Shown here piece after piece: positions 23,472-35,159 of a stretch of 64,000 bases of DNA. Origin of the DNA: Rhizoctonia solani. Its lineage: Eukaryota; Basidiomycota; Agaricomycetes; Cantharellales; Ceratobasidiaceae. Every line of letters begins with the position of its first letter. The first letter of the stretch is position 1. The position numbers were made by a program, and so were the translations under genes. The notes under the pieces are model-generated. The model was not told the origin of the DNA and did not search any database. It worked only from the letters and a program-made list of their open reading frames with translations. The stretch covers positions 1,550,001-1,614,000 of the forward strand of contig NC_057378.1 of the NCBI RefSeq assembly GCF_016906535.1, in the 5' to 3' direction.

Positions 23472-23585
23472 TTATACGGATTGACAGAGAGTTCACAACA
23501 TGTACAAATGAGCGGAAAAGCAATCACGTGGGGGTACTGCAGAAGCAACATAGATAAAAGATAAAATAAGACAAGTACATCCTCA

Positions 23586-23801
23586 TCACAGAATATGCTC
23601 GTAAGACTGCCTAATCTCATCAGCAATGGCCTCTTCCGAGGGTGGGGCCCCGGTCTCAATGTGCTGATCCACATCTATGAACTCACGGGCGGAAGGGCAC
23701 GTAGTTCCAGCAAGGACTGGTTGTCGGCTGCTAAGTAGATCGAGTAGGGCAATCATGAATAAGCCAAGCTGTGTTTGAAGGGGTAGAATACAAGCTTGCA
23801 T
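23586..23801 (-). CDS. Doubtful short ORF upstream of the transcription factor
   Basis: A 71-codon frame with a hydrophobic first part (LGLFMIALLDLLSS) and an acidic, soluble second part ending RQSYEHIL. It could be the last exon of an otherwise missing gene or an upstream ORF of the Zn2Cys6 gene. I recognise no domain and found no joining exons. Confidence 0.15.
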   Translation of the reverse strand: MQACILPLQTQLGLFMIALLDLLSSRQPVLAGTTCPSAREFIDVDQHIETGAPPSEEAIADEIRQSYEHIL

Positions 23802-24817
23802 GCGTTTTCACCCTTATATGCGCACAATCGCCGAATATTTCGGCCGTGGCTATGACTCAAGCCACTTGGTTTGTAAGGTGGCGGTGAGGCTCACTCAGCA
23901 TTCAGCTTTTCGGGTGGCACAATTTCCAATAATTGATGGGAAAAGCCCATTGCCTATTTAGGCCGCTTTTATACGAATTAACGTTACACAAATTCTCAGG
24001 TTCTACTGTAATACAGCGTTCACCGCCTCACCTGGCTTTACATGTTGAGCACCCCATTCTGGATCTCATAGACATTTGTTTCTTCGGATGAGGTTGTGTT
24101 ATCAACGTCGTTAGACAAACGTTTCAACTTACCCAAGGACGCAACGATGCTTCGGGTGCCTGGCAACACCGTTACGATATTTGGTACTATACCCTATTTT
24201 TGGCGCCCAATTCCCGACATAGATCCTAACATCTCCTATTTCATTTGAGGATGGTATGGGTAAACATAGTCTACTCCTCGTGCCAGAACACAACAAGTCG
24301 GTATCAAGAGACTGTGCCCCGATGCAGAATAAGTCAGAATAGGCTCTTCATTTCAAGGGGATCAGTCACCTCGGAATCGGATGTATACGCAGGGACTTTC
24401 TTACAACGTGGGTATTCTTACCGATAATCATTTATCGCACGATATCCAAGGTTCTTTCGAGCGAGCTTGACCGGTGCACTTAAGAAATACCCCAGCCGAA
24501 TAACGTCGGATGTGAGCTGCCGTTAGTCTTCAGTGCGATTCGAGTTCACGCATGGGCACATAACGTGAATTTCAATTTTATACTAGATATGGGAGGTGAT
24601 ATGTATGAACTTGATTCCGGTCCCGTACAGTGTCCACCAGTCCCCGACCCAGATCACCGGCCCTATTGGCGAATAGGTGGCTGTGCTCATATCCAGTTGA
24701 TGAGGGCAGAAAGCACACGGCGGGCCCATATCCCATCGTGGTGAAACCCGATATCCAGGGGATTGAAAAACCTTGTTTGCCTCTGTGGGTTGTACCATCA
24801 CGCAATGCTACATAAAG
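23802..24817. other. Intergenic, no gene seen
   Basis: About 1 kb without a frame longer than 75 codons and without recognisable repeats. It should include the upstream regions of the divergent transcription factor and F-box genes. Confidence 0.4.
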
Positions 24818-25699
24818 ATGGGCGAACGAATCGCTCGTGGATCAAACCACGACATGGGCTTTTCTGAGTTGCCTGTAGAGCTGATCTATCTGATTCTCCA
24901 GTTTACAAGCAATGACTTTACAACTTTGTTAAACCTCTACGTGATTGACCGACAAACGTACCGATTTTTACGCGCACTTGTTTATCAATCCGTCAGAGTT
25001 ACATCTGTCAGGTCACTAGGCTCATTCTACGAAGTAGTGACATCGCTTCGACCTAGATACTCCACCTACGTAACTACGATACAGATTGGTCCTGAGTGTT
25101 GTACCGATAGCGATGACTCTCTTCAGCTGCCTAAAGGACTTATCACGCAGCTTCGATGTGTACTTGGGAGTTTGGATAATCTGAAATCTTTGTCTCTCAT
25201 GGTTCCTCGCAACGCACTGAATGAAATATTGGACAGGCTTACAGTTCCATTCAGCCTCAACGCGTTTGTTCACTCCGGGGAATACTCAGCCTCGCTATAC
25301 CGTTTCCTCCAGACTCAATCCTCTATTACTAAACTGGGTTGGCATAGATCCACGACCGAGAGTGACGCAGATTCATTGCGCAACTCGTTGCAGTCTAATC
25401 CCGATTTATTGCCAAAACTTGATCAATTAGAGGGGTCCGCTCCGATTGTTACTTCCCTGCTATCCTTACGACCGATTTCAACGGTGACTGTCCTACAAGC
25501 ATCCGTATTCCTATCGAATGAGCATATGTGGGCGCTGAGGAGATCGCTTGCGCAGTCCATGGTCCCCGTGACTCGGGTTCGTAGTGTGGAGGACCGTCGA
25601 ATGGAGGGGGGGGAAGCGTGGGGGTGGTTTGTGTTGCATCTACTATCTGAACACTCATTACGCTCGATTATAAAAGTATTCTCATACGAAATACGTTGA
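24818..25699 (+). CDS. F-box-like protein
   Basis: An intronless frame. MGERIARGSN starts at 24818, with a second in-frame ATG at 24854 directly before the domain. The F-box-like motif is GFSELPVELIYLILQFTSND then FTTLLNLYVIDRQTYRFL. The remainder has leucine-rich, repeat-like stretches (LRCVLGSLDNLKSLSLMV, LTVPFSLNAFV, LRNSLQSNPDLLPKLDQL), as in basidiomycete F-box families where the C-terminus picks the substrate for an SCF ubiquitin ligase. The protein is 281-293 residues, short for this group. A GT at about 25702, just after the stop, may mean a small tail is missed or the gene is shortened. Substrate unknown. Confidence 0.7.
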   Translation: MGERIARGSNHDMGFSELPVELIYLILQFTSNDFTTLLNLYVIDRQTYRFLRALVYQSVRVTSVRSLGSFYEVVTSLRPRYSTYVTTIQIGPECCTDSDDSLQLPKGLITQLRCVLGSLDNLKSLSLMVPRNALNEILDRLTVPFSLNAFVHSGEYSASLYRFLQTQSSITKLGWHRSTTESDADSLRNSLQSNPDLLPKLDQLEGSAPIVTSLLSLRPISTVTVLQASVFLSNEHMWALRRSLAQSMVPVTRVRSVEDRRMEGGEAWGWFVLHLLSEHSLRSIIKVFSYEIR

Positions 25700-26063
25700 C
25701 CGGTATGTTTCTCTATCATTTCCATTTTGAGCACCACAAGTGATATTACCTTTTAGGGATGACAGCGACCGTGGATGGGCGGTGGAATAGGTTCTTATGC
25801 ACAGTTACTCCTCTGAAATACAGATTTGTCATGTAATCCCGGAGGCTCAACCAGTTCCACCACTCATGTAGAATACTCATACAATAGAATCACACCTCAT
25901 CTTTTCGTCAACTCGTCTCAACTCTGAAGCGCGAAATCGAAATGATGTATTAGGTACTCATCCAAACTGGTGGACGGCATAAAAATGGAGAAAGGCACCT
26001 GGCTCGGGTGCGGTGCAGAACACTAATTAAAGGCCCATCCAAGTGTGTATTTTCGATGAGTGA
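25700..26063. other. Convergent 3' region
   Basis: 364 bp between the F-box and TFIIS stops. No further gene or repeat recognised. Confidence 0.4.
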
Positions 26064-27562
26064 TTACGAGAATTTCCATCTGGAAAGACAAACTTAAGTT
26101 TCGCTCGATGGATTGAAGAAAGGACATACTTGTTGCCACAGACTGTGCAGCTGGAAAGATATTAAAGGTTAGCTTGATAAAGAGCAGGGTTAGTATTCAC
26201 GAGACGTACGTGACAAAGGTCTACGAGGTATTGAATTAGTCAATTTATCAAGCAGGGAATGCTATATATACGTACCGTCATAGGTTCATCAGCAGAGCGA
26301 GTCTGAGCTTGCCTGTACCGAGTTTTGAACTGTACCCAATTTATTAATAAAAGGTCATATCGGATATATCGAACGAGAACATACGTTCTTGCACCTTCCA
26401 CATTGGAATGCATCCGTCTCGGCTTCTGGCTCGCCAGCGCCCAAAGCAGCGTGCACATTTGCTTCATTCAGCGCACTGTTCTGTTGTTTGCGTTCTTCGG
26501 ATGCCATTTCCTAATGTGCGAGAATTTGAATTTAATTTTATGCATACTTGCTCTGGATTCCCCAACTCACCTCAGGTGTCATCTTGACAAATTTTTCGGC
26601 TGAGATATCTCCACTGACAACTGCCTCCCTCAAGCCAGGGTTCTTCTTGTCCTTGAGGTTATTGAATAATCGACGCATTTTGGTGCTGTACTCTTTCGTG
26701 ACACCATCGAACTCCTTGTAGACTTGATACTCGATAGCGTAGACTCGTTTGAGAATCTGTTCGATCGCTTTGTACAGCAGGTGGCGTTAGTGCGCGTAAT
26801 CAAAAAGCAACCAAATGAGTCGACTCACGGGCACCCGAATCACTAGCCATCGCGTCATACAGTAACTCCATGCATTTGTCTCGAGTCTTGTCGCCCTTGG
26901 ACTCGATCTTGACGGCATCGGTCTTGACAGTTCTAACTACATTGGATTGGGGTTGGTTCAAGGTCGGTGTAGGTTTGGACGAAGTAGGTGTGGATGCAGC
27001 GGTAGTGCTGACGGATTGCTTGCGCGAGGGTGGGTCAATAGGCGAGGGTTGTGGTTTGGTAGGCTGAGACGTGGCGGCCGGCGGAGGCGTAGGTTTTCCT
27101 AGAGAAATATTGATAAAGTGCAGTGCAAAGCTGTAAAGCATACACACCTGACGGTGTAGCAGTCGAGGGGGTCGAGGGTGTTCCACCCGAAGCTTTAACC
27201 TTCTTACCAGCTTCAACAGCCTCTTTCCATTTCTTTACCAGCTCCTTAGCGAGATCCGCAATCTCTTTTCGGGGATGAGACCGTAATTTGCCAATCGCAA
27301 GGCCAGCTTTTGTTTCCTAAATAGTACTGTCTAAGACGGATCCTCTGGTAAACAAAAGATGACGAACTTACCCTGAGTAATTCTTCTGTGGCCACCACAC
27401 TTTGCTTCAACTGCTTCAGAATCGTGACACCATCCTGAAAGGCGCAAAGAGGTCAGTGGGACATGTTCAGAAAATCAAACTTGAATAACTCACCTCTGGT
27501 TTTCCAGTGGTGGTGGCGGTTTGGAGGTCCTTGATAAGCTTTTTGACCTCTGCTGCCTCCAT
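26064..27562 (-). CDS. dst1: Transcription elongation factor TFIIS
   Basis: Starts MEAAEVKKLIKDLQTATTT at 27562 and ends NKWKFS with TAA at 26064; multiple short exons. The N-terminal LW/TFIIS-N domain has VTILKQLKQSVVATEELLR and KAGLAIGKLRSHPRKEIADL then AKELVKKWKE. A Pro/Ser/Thr-rich linker follows. The central polymerase-binding domain has DKTRDKCMELLYDAMASDSG, EQILKRVYAIEYQVYKEF and LKDKKNPGLREAVVSGDI. The C-terminal zinc ribbon is split over small exons (AFQCGRCK, TRYRQAQTRSADEPMT, TFVTC, TVCGNKW) and keeps the Asp-Glu of RSADEP that stimulates RNA cleavage by Pol II. It rescues backtracked RNA polymerase II in the nucleus. All key parts are present. Confidence 0.95.
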
Positions 27563-28436
27563 TTTCGATTCACGTGCTTTTTTTAAGGGAGATACAGGAA
27601 TAACGCAAAACTATTTATGTAGTCAGTGCGAGAAATGTACTACAACCGGCTTAATCTACACTATGGGCTCCCTTGTTAATCCGTCGCACACGACCGCAAT
27701 CAACAAGCCCTCAGCGCCTATTTTCCAACATCTTTCTTAGGCTGACCTAAGCTCCTGCTAACGTCAGCTTGGCGCTAACTCTCACATTCCTCCTAGCTTC
27801 TTCTGGCTGTCGCTGCCTGGATGTGATCTCAAGCTATACTGTATATAACTCTACGAATCAGGTGCAATGGAAAAAAGATTAACTGCTTGGTGCTCGAAGT
27901 TTCATTCATTGACAACGTCCTTGCCCATTGTGGCTCCCGAGGCTATTGCTCTTCCCCCCTTGGCGTTTGATCGCAACCTAGTATAGTTCTATCATTCACA
28001 CTGCGTAACCCCACATGACCATATGTTCCGTGAATATTCAATAGTGCCTCAGGTCTCCGGTGACCTCAACCTTTGGAGCTACCTACGCGGGAACCCGCGG
28101 CATTCCACATTCGGTTATCGCCAACCTCCACCACAAGCTTCACACGTAAACTTGGCAGAAGGTTTATCTCATTTGCAAACAAAGAAGGATTCACCACTGA
28201 CTGATACGCAGGGGGAACTTCTACATAAGGATAGATCTGGATCCAATGCGCCTGGGAGAGTTGATTCTGGGGTTGGTTTCCCAATCGGTTATCTTGCATT
28301 TGCTCTTCTCGTGGTTTATCTTTGCTATTAGCGGCTGGTGCTGGAATGCCAACAATATGCTCACAAGCATATAAACCTATGGCCTTCTTGACCGACGTGC
28401 AACACCTTACATCTCGGTTCATCGGTCTATCTTACA
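27563..28436. other. Divergent intergenic region
   Basis: It lies between the TFIIS start (-) and the Rieske gene start (+). Frames of about 100 codons exist on both strands at 28023-28422 but overlap each other and have no recognisable motif, so I do not call a gene. Confidence 0.4.
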
Positions 28437-30265
28437 ATGACACCCCCTGTTGCGACCTCTTCATACACATTGGACTCGGAACCTGCTTCACCTGTGGATG
28501 CATCCCAGAAGTCCCTTCCTGCTCAATGGTATCGTGATGAGAGGCAATTCATTTATTTTTATCCAATTAGCTTGCTGCTCAATCCACTTGATATACAGAA
28601 TCTACCACATCGAACGCCGCGCCATTTTCTCTAAACTCTGGATGTTATCCACTCATACCTCACGATTCCAAAAGCCAGGGGACTATCTCAAACTCGAACT
28701 TGCGGGGTATAGCTATTTTGTTATCCTCACCAAAGAAGGAAACTATGTTAGTTCTCATCATTCTCCATCTTCTACCTACTATCACCTGACATAAGTTCTT
28801 CCTCTTCTTTTTTGTAGAACGCTTTCCACGTAAGTCGTCCACAGCGCGTATCATCGCCAAGCCTCCGACCCATATAGTGATTGTACTTTTCAGAACGTAT
28901 GCCGTCACCGTGCCTTTCCGCTTGTCCAAAAAGAGACTGGCTCAAGTACTGTTATCGGATGCAAGTACCACGGATGGTCCTACTCATCTTCGACTGGCGC
29001 TCTAATCAAGGCTCCAAAGTTCAACAATGTCCCCAGCTTCAAGCCTTCCGAAAACGGACTATTCCGTATTCGAACACACGTCACCTCGGCTGGATTCATC
29101 TTCATTAATTTGCGGCGAACATCGATAATGATGATGGCGTACCGCCCGTACCGACTGAGGCTGATATGATCCTGAGAAGCGACCCAAGTCGTATTCCTCC
29201 TGGGCAACTTACTTTCGAGGAACATTTCGGAGATCTTGTCAGCGAGTGGAGTAATTTTAGCCTTGGGATTATGAGTATGCATATAGCTGGTAAGTAACCA
29301 TAGCTTTAGGACGGTATTGTAACTCATGGGTTTGTATAATTAGGACCGTGACCGGCGCATACAACTGGAAGGTGTGTTCTCTTTTGGTATTTCACATCAC
29401 CTTCTAACACTTGATCAAAGACACTCATGGATGGATACCAAGAATGCTACCACTGCAATATTGCTCATCCAGGTGAGTACGAAACCAACCCTCTTCATTC
29501 CGAATCTAAGAAACGCCATTTCTTCAGGCTTTGCCAAATCTCTCTCCCTTGATACCTACAAAGTAACTCCTAAGACGAACTTTGCGCGCCACACTGCCGA
29601 CAATAATTCTAAACCAAACGCGATTCAACCCAAGGGCGCTGGCCAAGATGATGCCCCACCAACATTTACCTTTGTCTTCCCTGCATGTGGGTCACTGTTA
29701 CGGATGTCATGTGGTATATGTAGGTTGAATTGTGTATTGTTGGATTGATATAAGAGGCGCTAATTTCGAGACCAGGATGCGTGTGGTTCCTCTGAGTGCT
29801 ACACAACCAAAATGGAATATGATGTGTTCAAGAGAAAAACTGTGTCTATGGAACGCTTGAAGGAGTATATGGAGTTTTATGAGCAGGTGATTCAAGCTAT
29901 CTTGTATCAAATAGTAAGGTTATTGACCGAAAGCTGATAGGTCGAAGAGGAAGATTACTTGCTATGTGTAGCTACCCAACGAAATCTCAATACGGGTATC
30001 TACAGCCGCGGTGTGCTCCACCCGAGCAATGAGGTTCGCCTACCATCCGAGGCAAAATAAGCTTTTTACTCACAATCTCGAGTAGAACGGAGTACTATAT
30101 TATCAAGCTCGCGTCAAGGAATATGTTGAGGAGCATCTAGCACTTGAGAAGAGGCTTGGGCACGAATGGAATCCCGCAACGCCCAGGTCTCAATGCGAGG
30201 ATAAAAATCCCAAGGGATGCGGGGGTGAAAGCATCGACTCCGTTTGCACGGTACGTAGTTCTTGA
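28437..30265 (+). pseudogene. Rieske-type aromatic ring-hydroxylating oxygenase, frameshifted
   Basis: Starts MTPPVATSSYTLDSEPASPV and resembles choline-monooxygenase-like Rieske oxygenases. The [2Fe-2S] motif is CRHRAF...CKYHGW, i.e. CxH-x17-CxxH, built by joining a 12-nt microexon at 28818-28829 (NAFH). The mononuclear iron site is ECYHCNIAHPGF (HxxxxH). Later parts include KMEYDVFKRK, KEYMEFYEQVEEEDYLLC, NTGIYSRGVLHP and VLYYQARVKEYVEEH. Four places break: the first intron cannot be joined cleanly to IYHIERRAIFS; a single T appears missing after FIFIN near 29106; the phase fails across the intron at 29290-29342; and the frame shifts at about 29801 before TKMEYD. The downstream end is intact. 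Either a recent pseudogene or several base-call errors; I favour the former because neighbouring genes are also broken. Confidence 0.72.
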
Positions 30266-30423
30266 TTAGGTTTTATATTGTTATTGATGAGGCCAACTTT
30301 CGTACAGAGCTTGGGTCCCGAAATGACATGGTGAAAATACATGGTGAAAATAAATACACTGTGGCCACATCTGATTATACATGTATTAAATTCGAGATAC
30401 AACATTTGTGCATAGTTAAAGAC

Positions 30424-32166
30424 TTAATCTCGTTGAGCAACACCTACTTTAGGGTTCATTCCCTGGTCAAACACCACATAAACATGCTTCAGGAACACGT
30501 CCCCAAGATGTCCTGTTTGTTCTGCCCTCGGCTCTGAATGGCCCCGTAGGCCATTCCATCGCCAGCATCTGAAAATGCTAAATCTTCACTAGGGATGGTG
30601 AATAACCATTTTCCGATTGAGAATGCGAGTTTGGGGACGCAAGCATCGGTCGGGAAGATGTAGCCACCTGGAGAAAATACTTAATATTTGATAATCGATA
30701 TGAGTCAACTTACCTAGAGTTCGGTCTAACTTTGCCCCCGGGATCTGAGAATATAAATTCTCAACGGTTCTATCATCCATTAGGATAAGAGTGGTCCCAG
30801 TGTCCTGATTGAAGCATATTCAACCTGAAACTTTGGTTATCAAGATACTACTCACTATGATGGCGGTATTCAAATGCCCTCGGTCATAAATGTTGTGACC
30901 AATCTTCACATAAGGGAGACCACTATAAATTCGATAAATGTGCATGTGGTATAAGTGGTATAGTATGAATGAACCATACCTTCCCACCACCATTATCACT
31001 GATAACATCCTGCCAATATAACTTGCTCGCGTGGATGTGCTCGCTGATGTAGCCGAACGTGTAAAATCCGTGAGAATCATGTTGTCTAGCTTGACGGTAA
31101 AAATCGGCTACTATGGAGGTAAATAGATGTATCTTAATCAGAAAAGTAAACGAAATACTTGCATCCTTTATTAGCCCTTGTTCGACCATATTCTGCATTG
31201 GAGTCTTCTGTTGATACGGCTTCACCGTATTTAACTTTGGGACTGCGCTCGGGTCGAGTCAGATAATGCATCTATGATATCCTGTGTGGGCTTACAAGCT
31301 AAACCGAGTAGTCCATCACTTCCGTCTTTCAAGAATTCGTCGCTGAGGTGCTGAGATACTCCCACTGCTGGCTTCTAATAGTAATATCTCCGATGGCTAC
31401 TGTATCTAACACCACATCCCCGGAAGCGTGCGAGCCGTCTCCATAGCTAATACTCCAAGTCACCTGGAACTCGTTCAGAGGTTCTACTTTTGTGGGGGGT
31501 GTACACACGATGGCTTTCAATTTGCGCACGGTTTGCTCGAATTCAGAAGATCGAACCCAAAAATCGGACGATCCGGTGCTAATTGTCATTCATAGTCGTG
31601 TAAGTGGGCGCAATTCAACGATAACCAGGAGATATAAACGACGCACTCGAAATCCAAGATAAGAGTAACCCCTTGATTTCCATTCAGTGATTCGACTTAT
31701 ACTCTTTCACTGCTGCTTACCAGGTGACCCGACTGTTATTGGGCATGCGTATTCGGAGTCTAAGCAGAGTATCAGAAATTGAGACCATGCTTCAATTAGC
31801 ATTATCACCGTTGTGAATATCCTCCGCCTGAACAATAGCCATCCTATTGTCAGGCCCTTTTACATCCAATCCACTGCATTGTTGCCCAATATCTCCCTCC
31901 AGTGTTTGTGGTGGAACACACAAGCCGCGATTTCGTCGAAGAAGAAAGGTGTATGGTTGGTGGGGCCAATTTTATACTTTCTCACAGATTTGGCATACTA
32001 TGGTGGCAATAACATGAGTGGCCCCACATGAAATTAGTATAAGGCTTCAACTCACAGCATTGGGTCCGTGCCGTCGATGCAGTGTGTTACGATGCGCATG
32101 TATGGAAAATCCTGCTGGTTTGTAATGAACAGTCCCATAGTCGGAGTGAATTTCGGGCAGGATCAT
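30424..32166 (-). pseudogene. Aspartic peptidase copy 1 (polyporopepsin-like), decayed
   Basis: Starts MILPEIHSDYGTVHYKPAGF and ends VGVAQRD at 30424. Both active-site motifs are still readable across introns: D|TGSSDFW (about 31570) and DTGTTLILMDD (about 30790). SYGDGSHASGDVV marks the flap side. Lesions: the propeptide runs into a stop near 31872 (NNAVDWM*); one base is missing at about 31367 after ITIRSQ; one near 31083 after TVKLD; and one near 30507 at DILG, before FLKHVYVVF. One intron, after GLIKD, has a GC donor (gcaagt). Same family and strand as the next two genes, so a tandem duplication. Confidence 0.8.
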
Positions 32167-32575
32167 TTGAACTCAGGGCAGCTTGATTTATCTTGCACTG
32201 TCCAGGGCCACAATATATACACTCTTTTCATTCCAAGATAGTTTGCTAGGCAACCATTTCTATCTCCGGTGCCTAATTTTGATGAGGAGATGCCGCAGTC
32301 GTGCAGATGATTGCTATTTATATGCATCAGCGAAATATTTACGTTTATGTGGGGCGAGAGATATGGGCTGGTTTTAGACTAACACGGCGAGAAGACGCAG
32401 GGCAAATATGAATTATTTTACATATATATGAACTTCCTCCAATCCAAGTGAAGAACGATAGCCCCCTTGTCAGCATGAAACGAATAGTCGACGGAGTTTA
32501 TCTATAATTGTATGAGCTATATCCATATACAGCTGAACTGAGATATACAATCAGTCCAGTTCGGATACCATAAGT

Positions 32576-34336
32576 TTAACTTCTCTGGGCAACCCCCACT
32601 CTCGGCGTTTTCCCTTGATCAAAGACAACATATACGTGTTTCAGAAACACATCTCCCAGTATGTCTTGCTTGTTCTGCCCTCGGCTCTGAATAGCACCAT
32701 AAGACATCCCATTGCCCGCATCCGAGAACGCTAGATCCCCGCCGGGTATAGTAAATAGCCACCTTCCGACGCAAAACGCAAGTTCAGGAATACGTGCATG
32801 GGTCGGGAATATATCCACCTGTGTGAACTGGTAAGATACTGATCATTCAAACCACTCGAATAGCGAGCGTACCTATATGCCGATCCAACTGGCTCCTGGA
32901 ATTTGAGAATACAAACGTTCAATAGTGTCATCATCCAACAGAATGAGAGTCGTTCCAGTGTCCTAGATTTACCGAAATCAATTCCGCAGTATTAGTGAGG
33001 TCAGCTAATCTCACAATGATGGCCGTATTGCACCGTCCGCGGTTATATATCTTGGAGCCTATCCTTACATATGGAGAAACAACTGCGAACCGGGCGTAAG
33101 GGTACAAAGAGGCCAGAAAATGAATATATCGCACCTTCCCACCACCCATTTTTTGTTATGACGCCCTGCCAATACAATTTACTTGCATGTACATGCTCGT
33201 TGATGTATCCGAATGTATAAAATCCGCGCGAATCGTGCTTGTCAAGCTTGACTGTGAATATTGGCTATTACGGAATAGGTAAATTTAGGGTTGAGGTGTG
33301 ATCGAACTTCTTACATCTTTCACGAGTCCTTGTTCCACCATATTCTGCATTGGTGTCTTCTGTTGGTGAGGTGTACTGTATTCAACTTGGGGACTATAGG
33401 ATGTCAGCGAAACTAAACACACAGAAAACGAAATGACGCACAAGCTAAGCCAAGCAATCCATCACTCCCTCCTCTTAGAAATTCATCACTGAGTTGTCGG
33501 GCCACTTCCACCGCTTGCTGCTTTATTGTAATATCGCCAATTATATCGTATCCATCACAACATCCCCAGATGCATGCGACCCGTCTCCATAACTAATCTT
33601 CCATGTTGCACCTGGAAGTGATTCGGCCGTCTTGCTCCTATGAGGGTCATAGACTTTGTGACCTTCAAGTTGAGCCCGGGTTGCTCGAAACTCCGAACAC
33701 CACACCCAAAAATCTGATGATCCAGTACTAAGAGAGATTCATATTTTGGTGAAAGTGAGACAGTAAATTGGACCACCCACTCAAAATCCAATGTGAGAGT
33801 AACCCCTATGTAAGGAAGGTTATCATGCCCAATTCTTATGATATAAACTACCACATACCAGGTGTCCCAATTGTCACCGGACATGCGTACTCGGTATCTG
33901 GGCCAATTATCAGAAACGAGGATGCATTACTACTAAATCCGCCAACCGTTCTGAATGTCGTTCGCCTGGACAATAGTCATCCATCGTCATGATCGAGGTT
34001 AACGGGGTCTCGATCAAAGGCAGCAACTCGTATGTTTCCCGGTATATTTCCCATGATATTCACTTTCTCGGGTTGTTTGCAGTGGCACACACAAGCTCTG
34101 TTTGTATCGAAGTAGAAAGGCGTGTACTGCGTGGCCCCGATTCTGTACTTTCTTATACACTTGGCGTACTGCAGTATGTTATAATTAGTTAGCATACTCA
34201 AGGATAGGTTTTGCGTACGCACGTCACTCGGTCCATTCGGTCTGTACTTTACGTTGCGGTCGGCATGTACGGAAAATCCTCCTGGCCCATAATGAATAAT
34301 CCCGTGCGTGGGGTAATTGTAATCGGGTGGGATCAT
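32576..34336 (-). pseudogene. Aspartic peptidase copy 2 (polyporopepsin-like), frameshifted
   Basis: Starts MIPPDYNYPTHGIIHYGPGG at 34336 (sequence around the ATG, 'tcaaatgatcc', is shared with copy 1) and ends VGVAQRS at 32576. YAKCIRKYRIG, TEYACPVTIGTP, SSDFWVWCSEF and SYGDGSHASGDVVMDT are clear, as are DTGTTLILLDDDTIERLY and the C-terminal AFCVGRWLFTIPGGDLAF. Three single-base losses break the frame: after DHDDG near 33986, after VVMDT near 33544, and in the KLNTV segment near 33385. The C-terminal 40% is undamaged. Less decayed than copy 1. Confidence 0.8.
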
Positions 34337-35159
34337 TTGAGCTCGAGATGGTCGTTCAATATAAGTGAGGGTGGAATATGGGTCACACTTGGCGTGCCGG
34401 CATACTTGTACCGAACTTGCCATTTTTGCAATCATTGGTTGGTTGTGGTAGGCAGCAAGACAATTTTGCTGACAAACCCTGTAATGTGGGTCAAGCTAAG
34501 TAATTTGAAACTACAGTCCGGCCCAATTGCAAATGTGGCGCGCGTGCTCTTCTCATCACGGAGTACTAAAAACACTGGGAATAAGTGATATTTACTTGAC
34601 AGAAGATGCAGCCTTTTGCAGGGAGTTAATCAATAATGAAGACCAGGAGGGTGCGTGTGCATGCTGACAACCCACCCTGGCAATGCTTTTGAGCACCACA
34701 TCTCCAGTGAAGTATTACACCTCCCGAGCGCCGTGTGGTCAGCTGGGTTCATGTGCTCACGAGTCCCATGGGCATCTATTTATCTTTCAAGCTCACTCAT
34801 AAGTGCTGGGCGGCGGATCACAAGGTGGTCGTGGGCGTCGGGCATGGACTTGCGCCGTCCCTGGGTTAGAAAGTACGGGATGTTACATATTTGGAACGCC
34901 CCTATTCGGGCTTGTGGACTGCCGTGTTCTTCTGTCTCCCATCTCATGTATTACATAGTCGCTTCCTCTGTATTACGCTTCCTCGCTTGTTTATACCACT
35001 TCTGAGCTGAGTTTATCGTTAATTAGACCGCCACATCTGGCTTCGCCGTTCCTGCCGCTCTACAATAGGATGTATTGTAGTTCAAACAAAAGCGCTATGT
35101 GTAATAAAGTAGATGAATTCTATATGCTTCGCATCAAAGGGAGGGGTCAAAAACGCATT
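34337..35159. other. Spacer between peptidase copies 2 and 3
   Basis: About 820 bp without a recognisable gene. A T/A-containing element (cttatatt on the minus strand) lies about 35 bp before the copy 2 ATG and is the best TATA candidate for that gene. Confidence 0.4.

Noticed and set aside
28023..28422. Frames of about 100 codons on both strands between TFIIS and the Rieske gene
   Set aside because: They overlap each other, lack motifs and have no joinable neighbours.
28437..35159. All frameshifts explained as assembly noise
   Set aside because: Long frames elsewhere (OPT, pol, SWI3, LINE) run uninterrupted, so the error would have to be confined to this block. It remains possible and is listed as a check.
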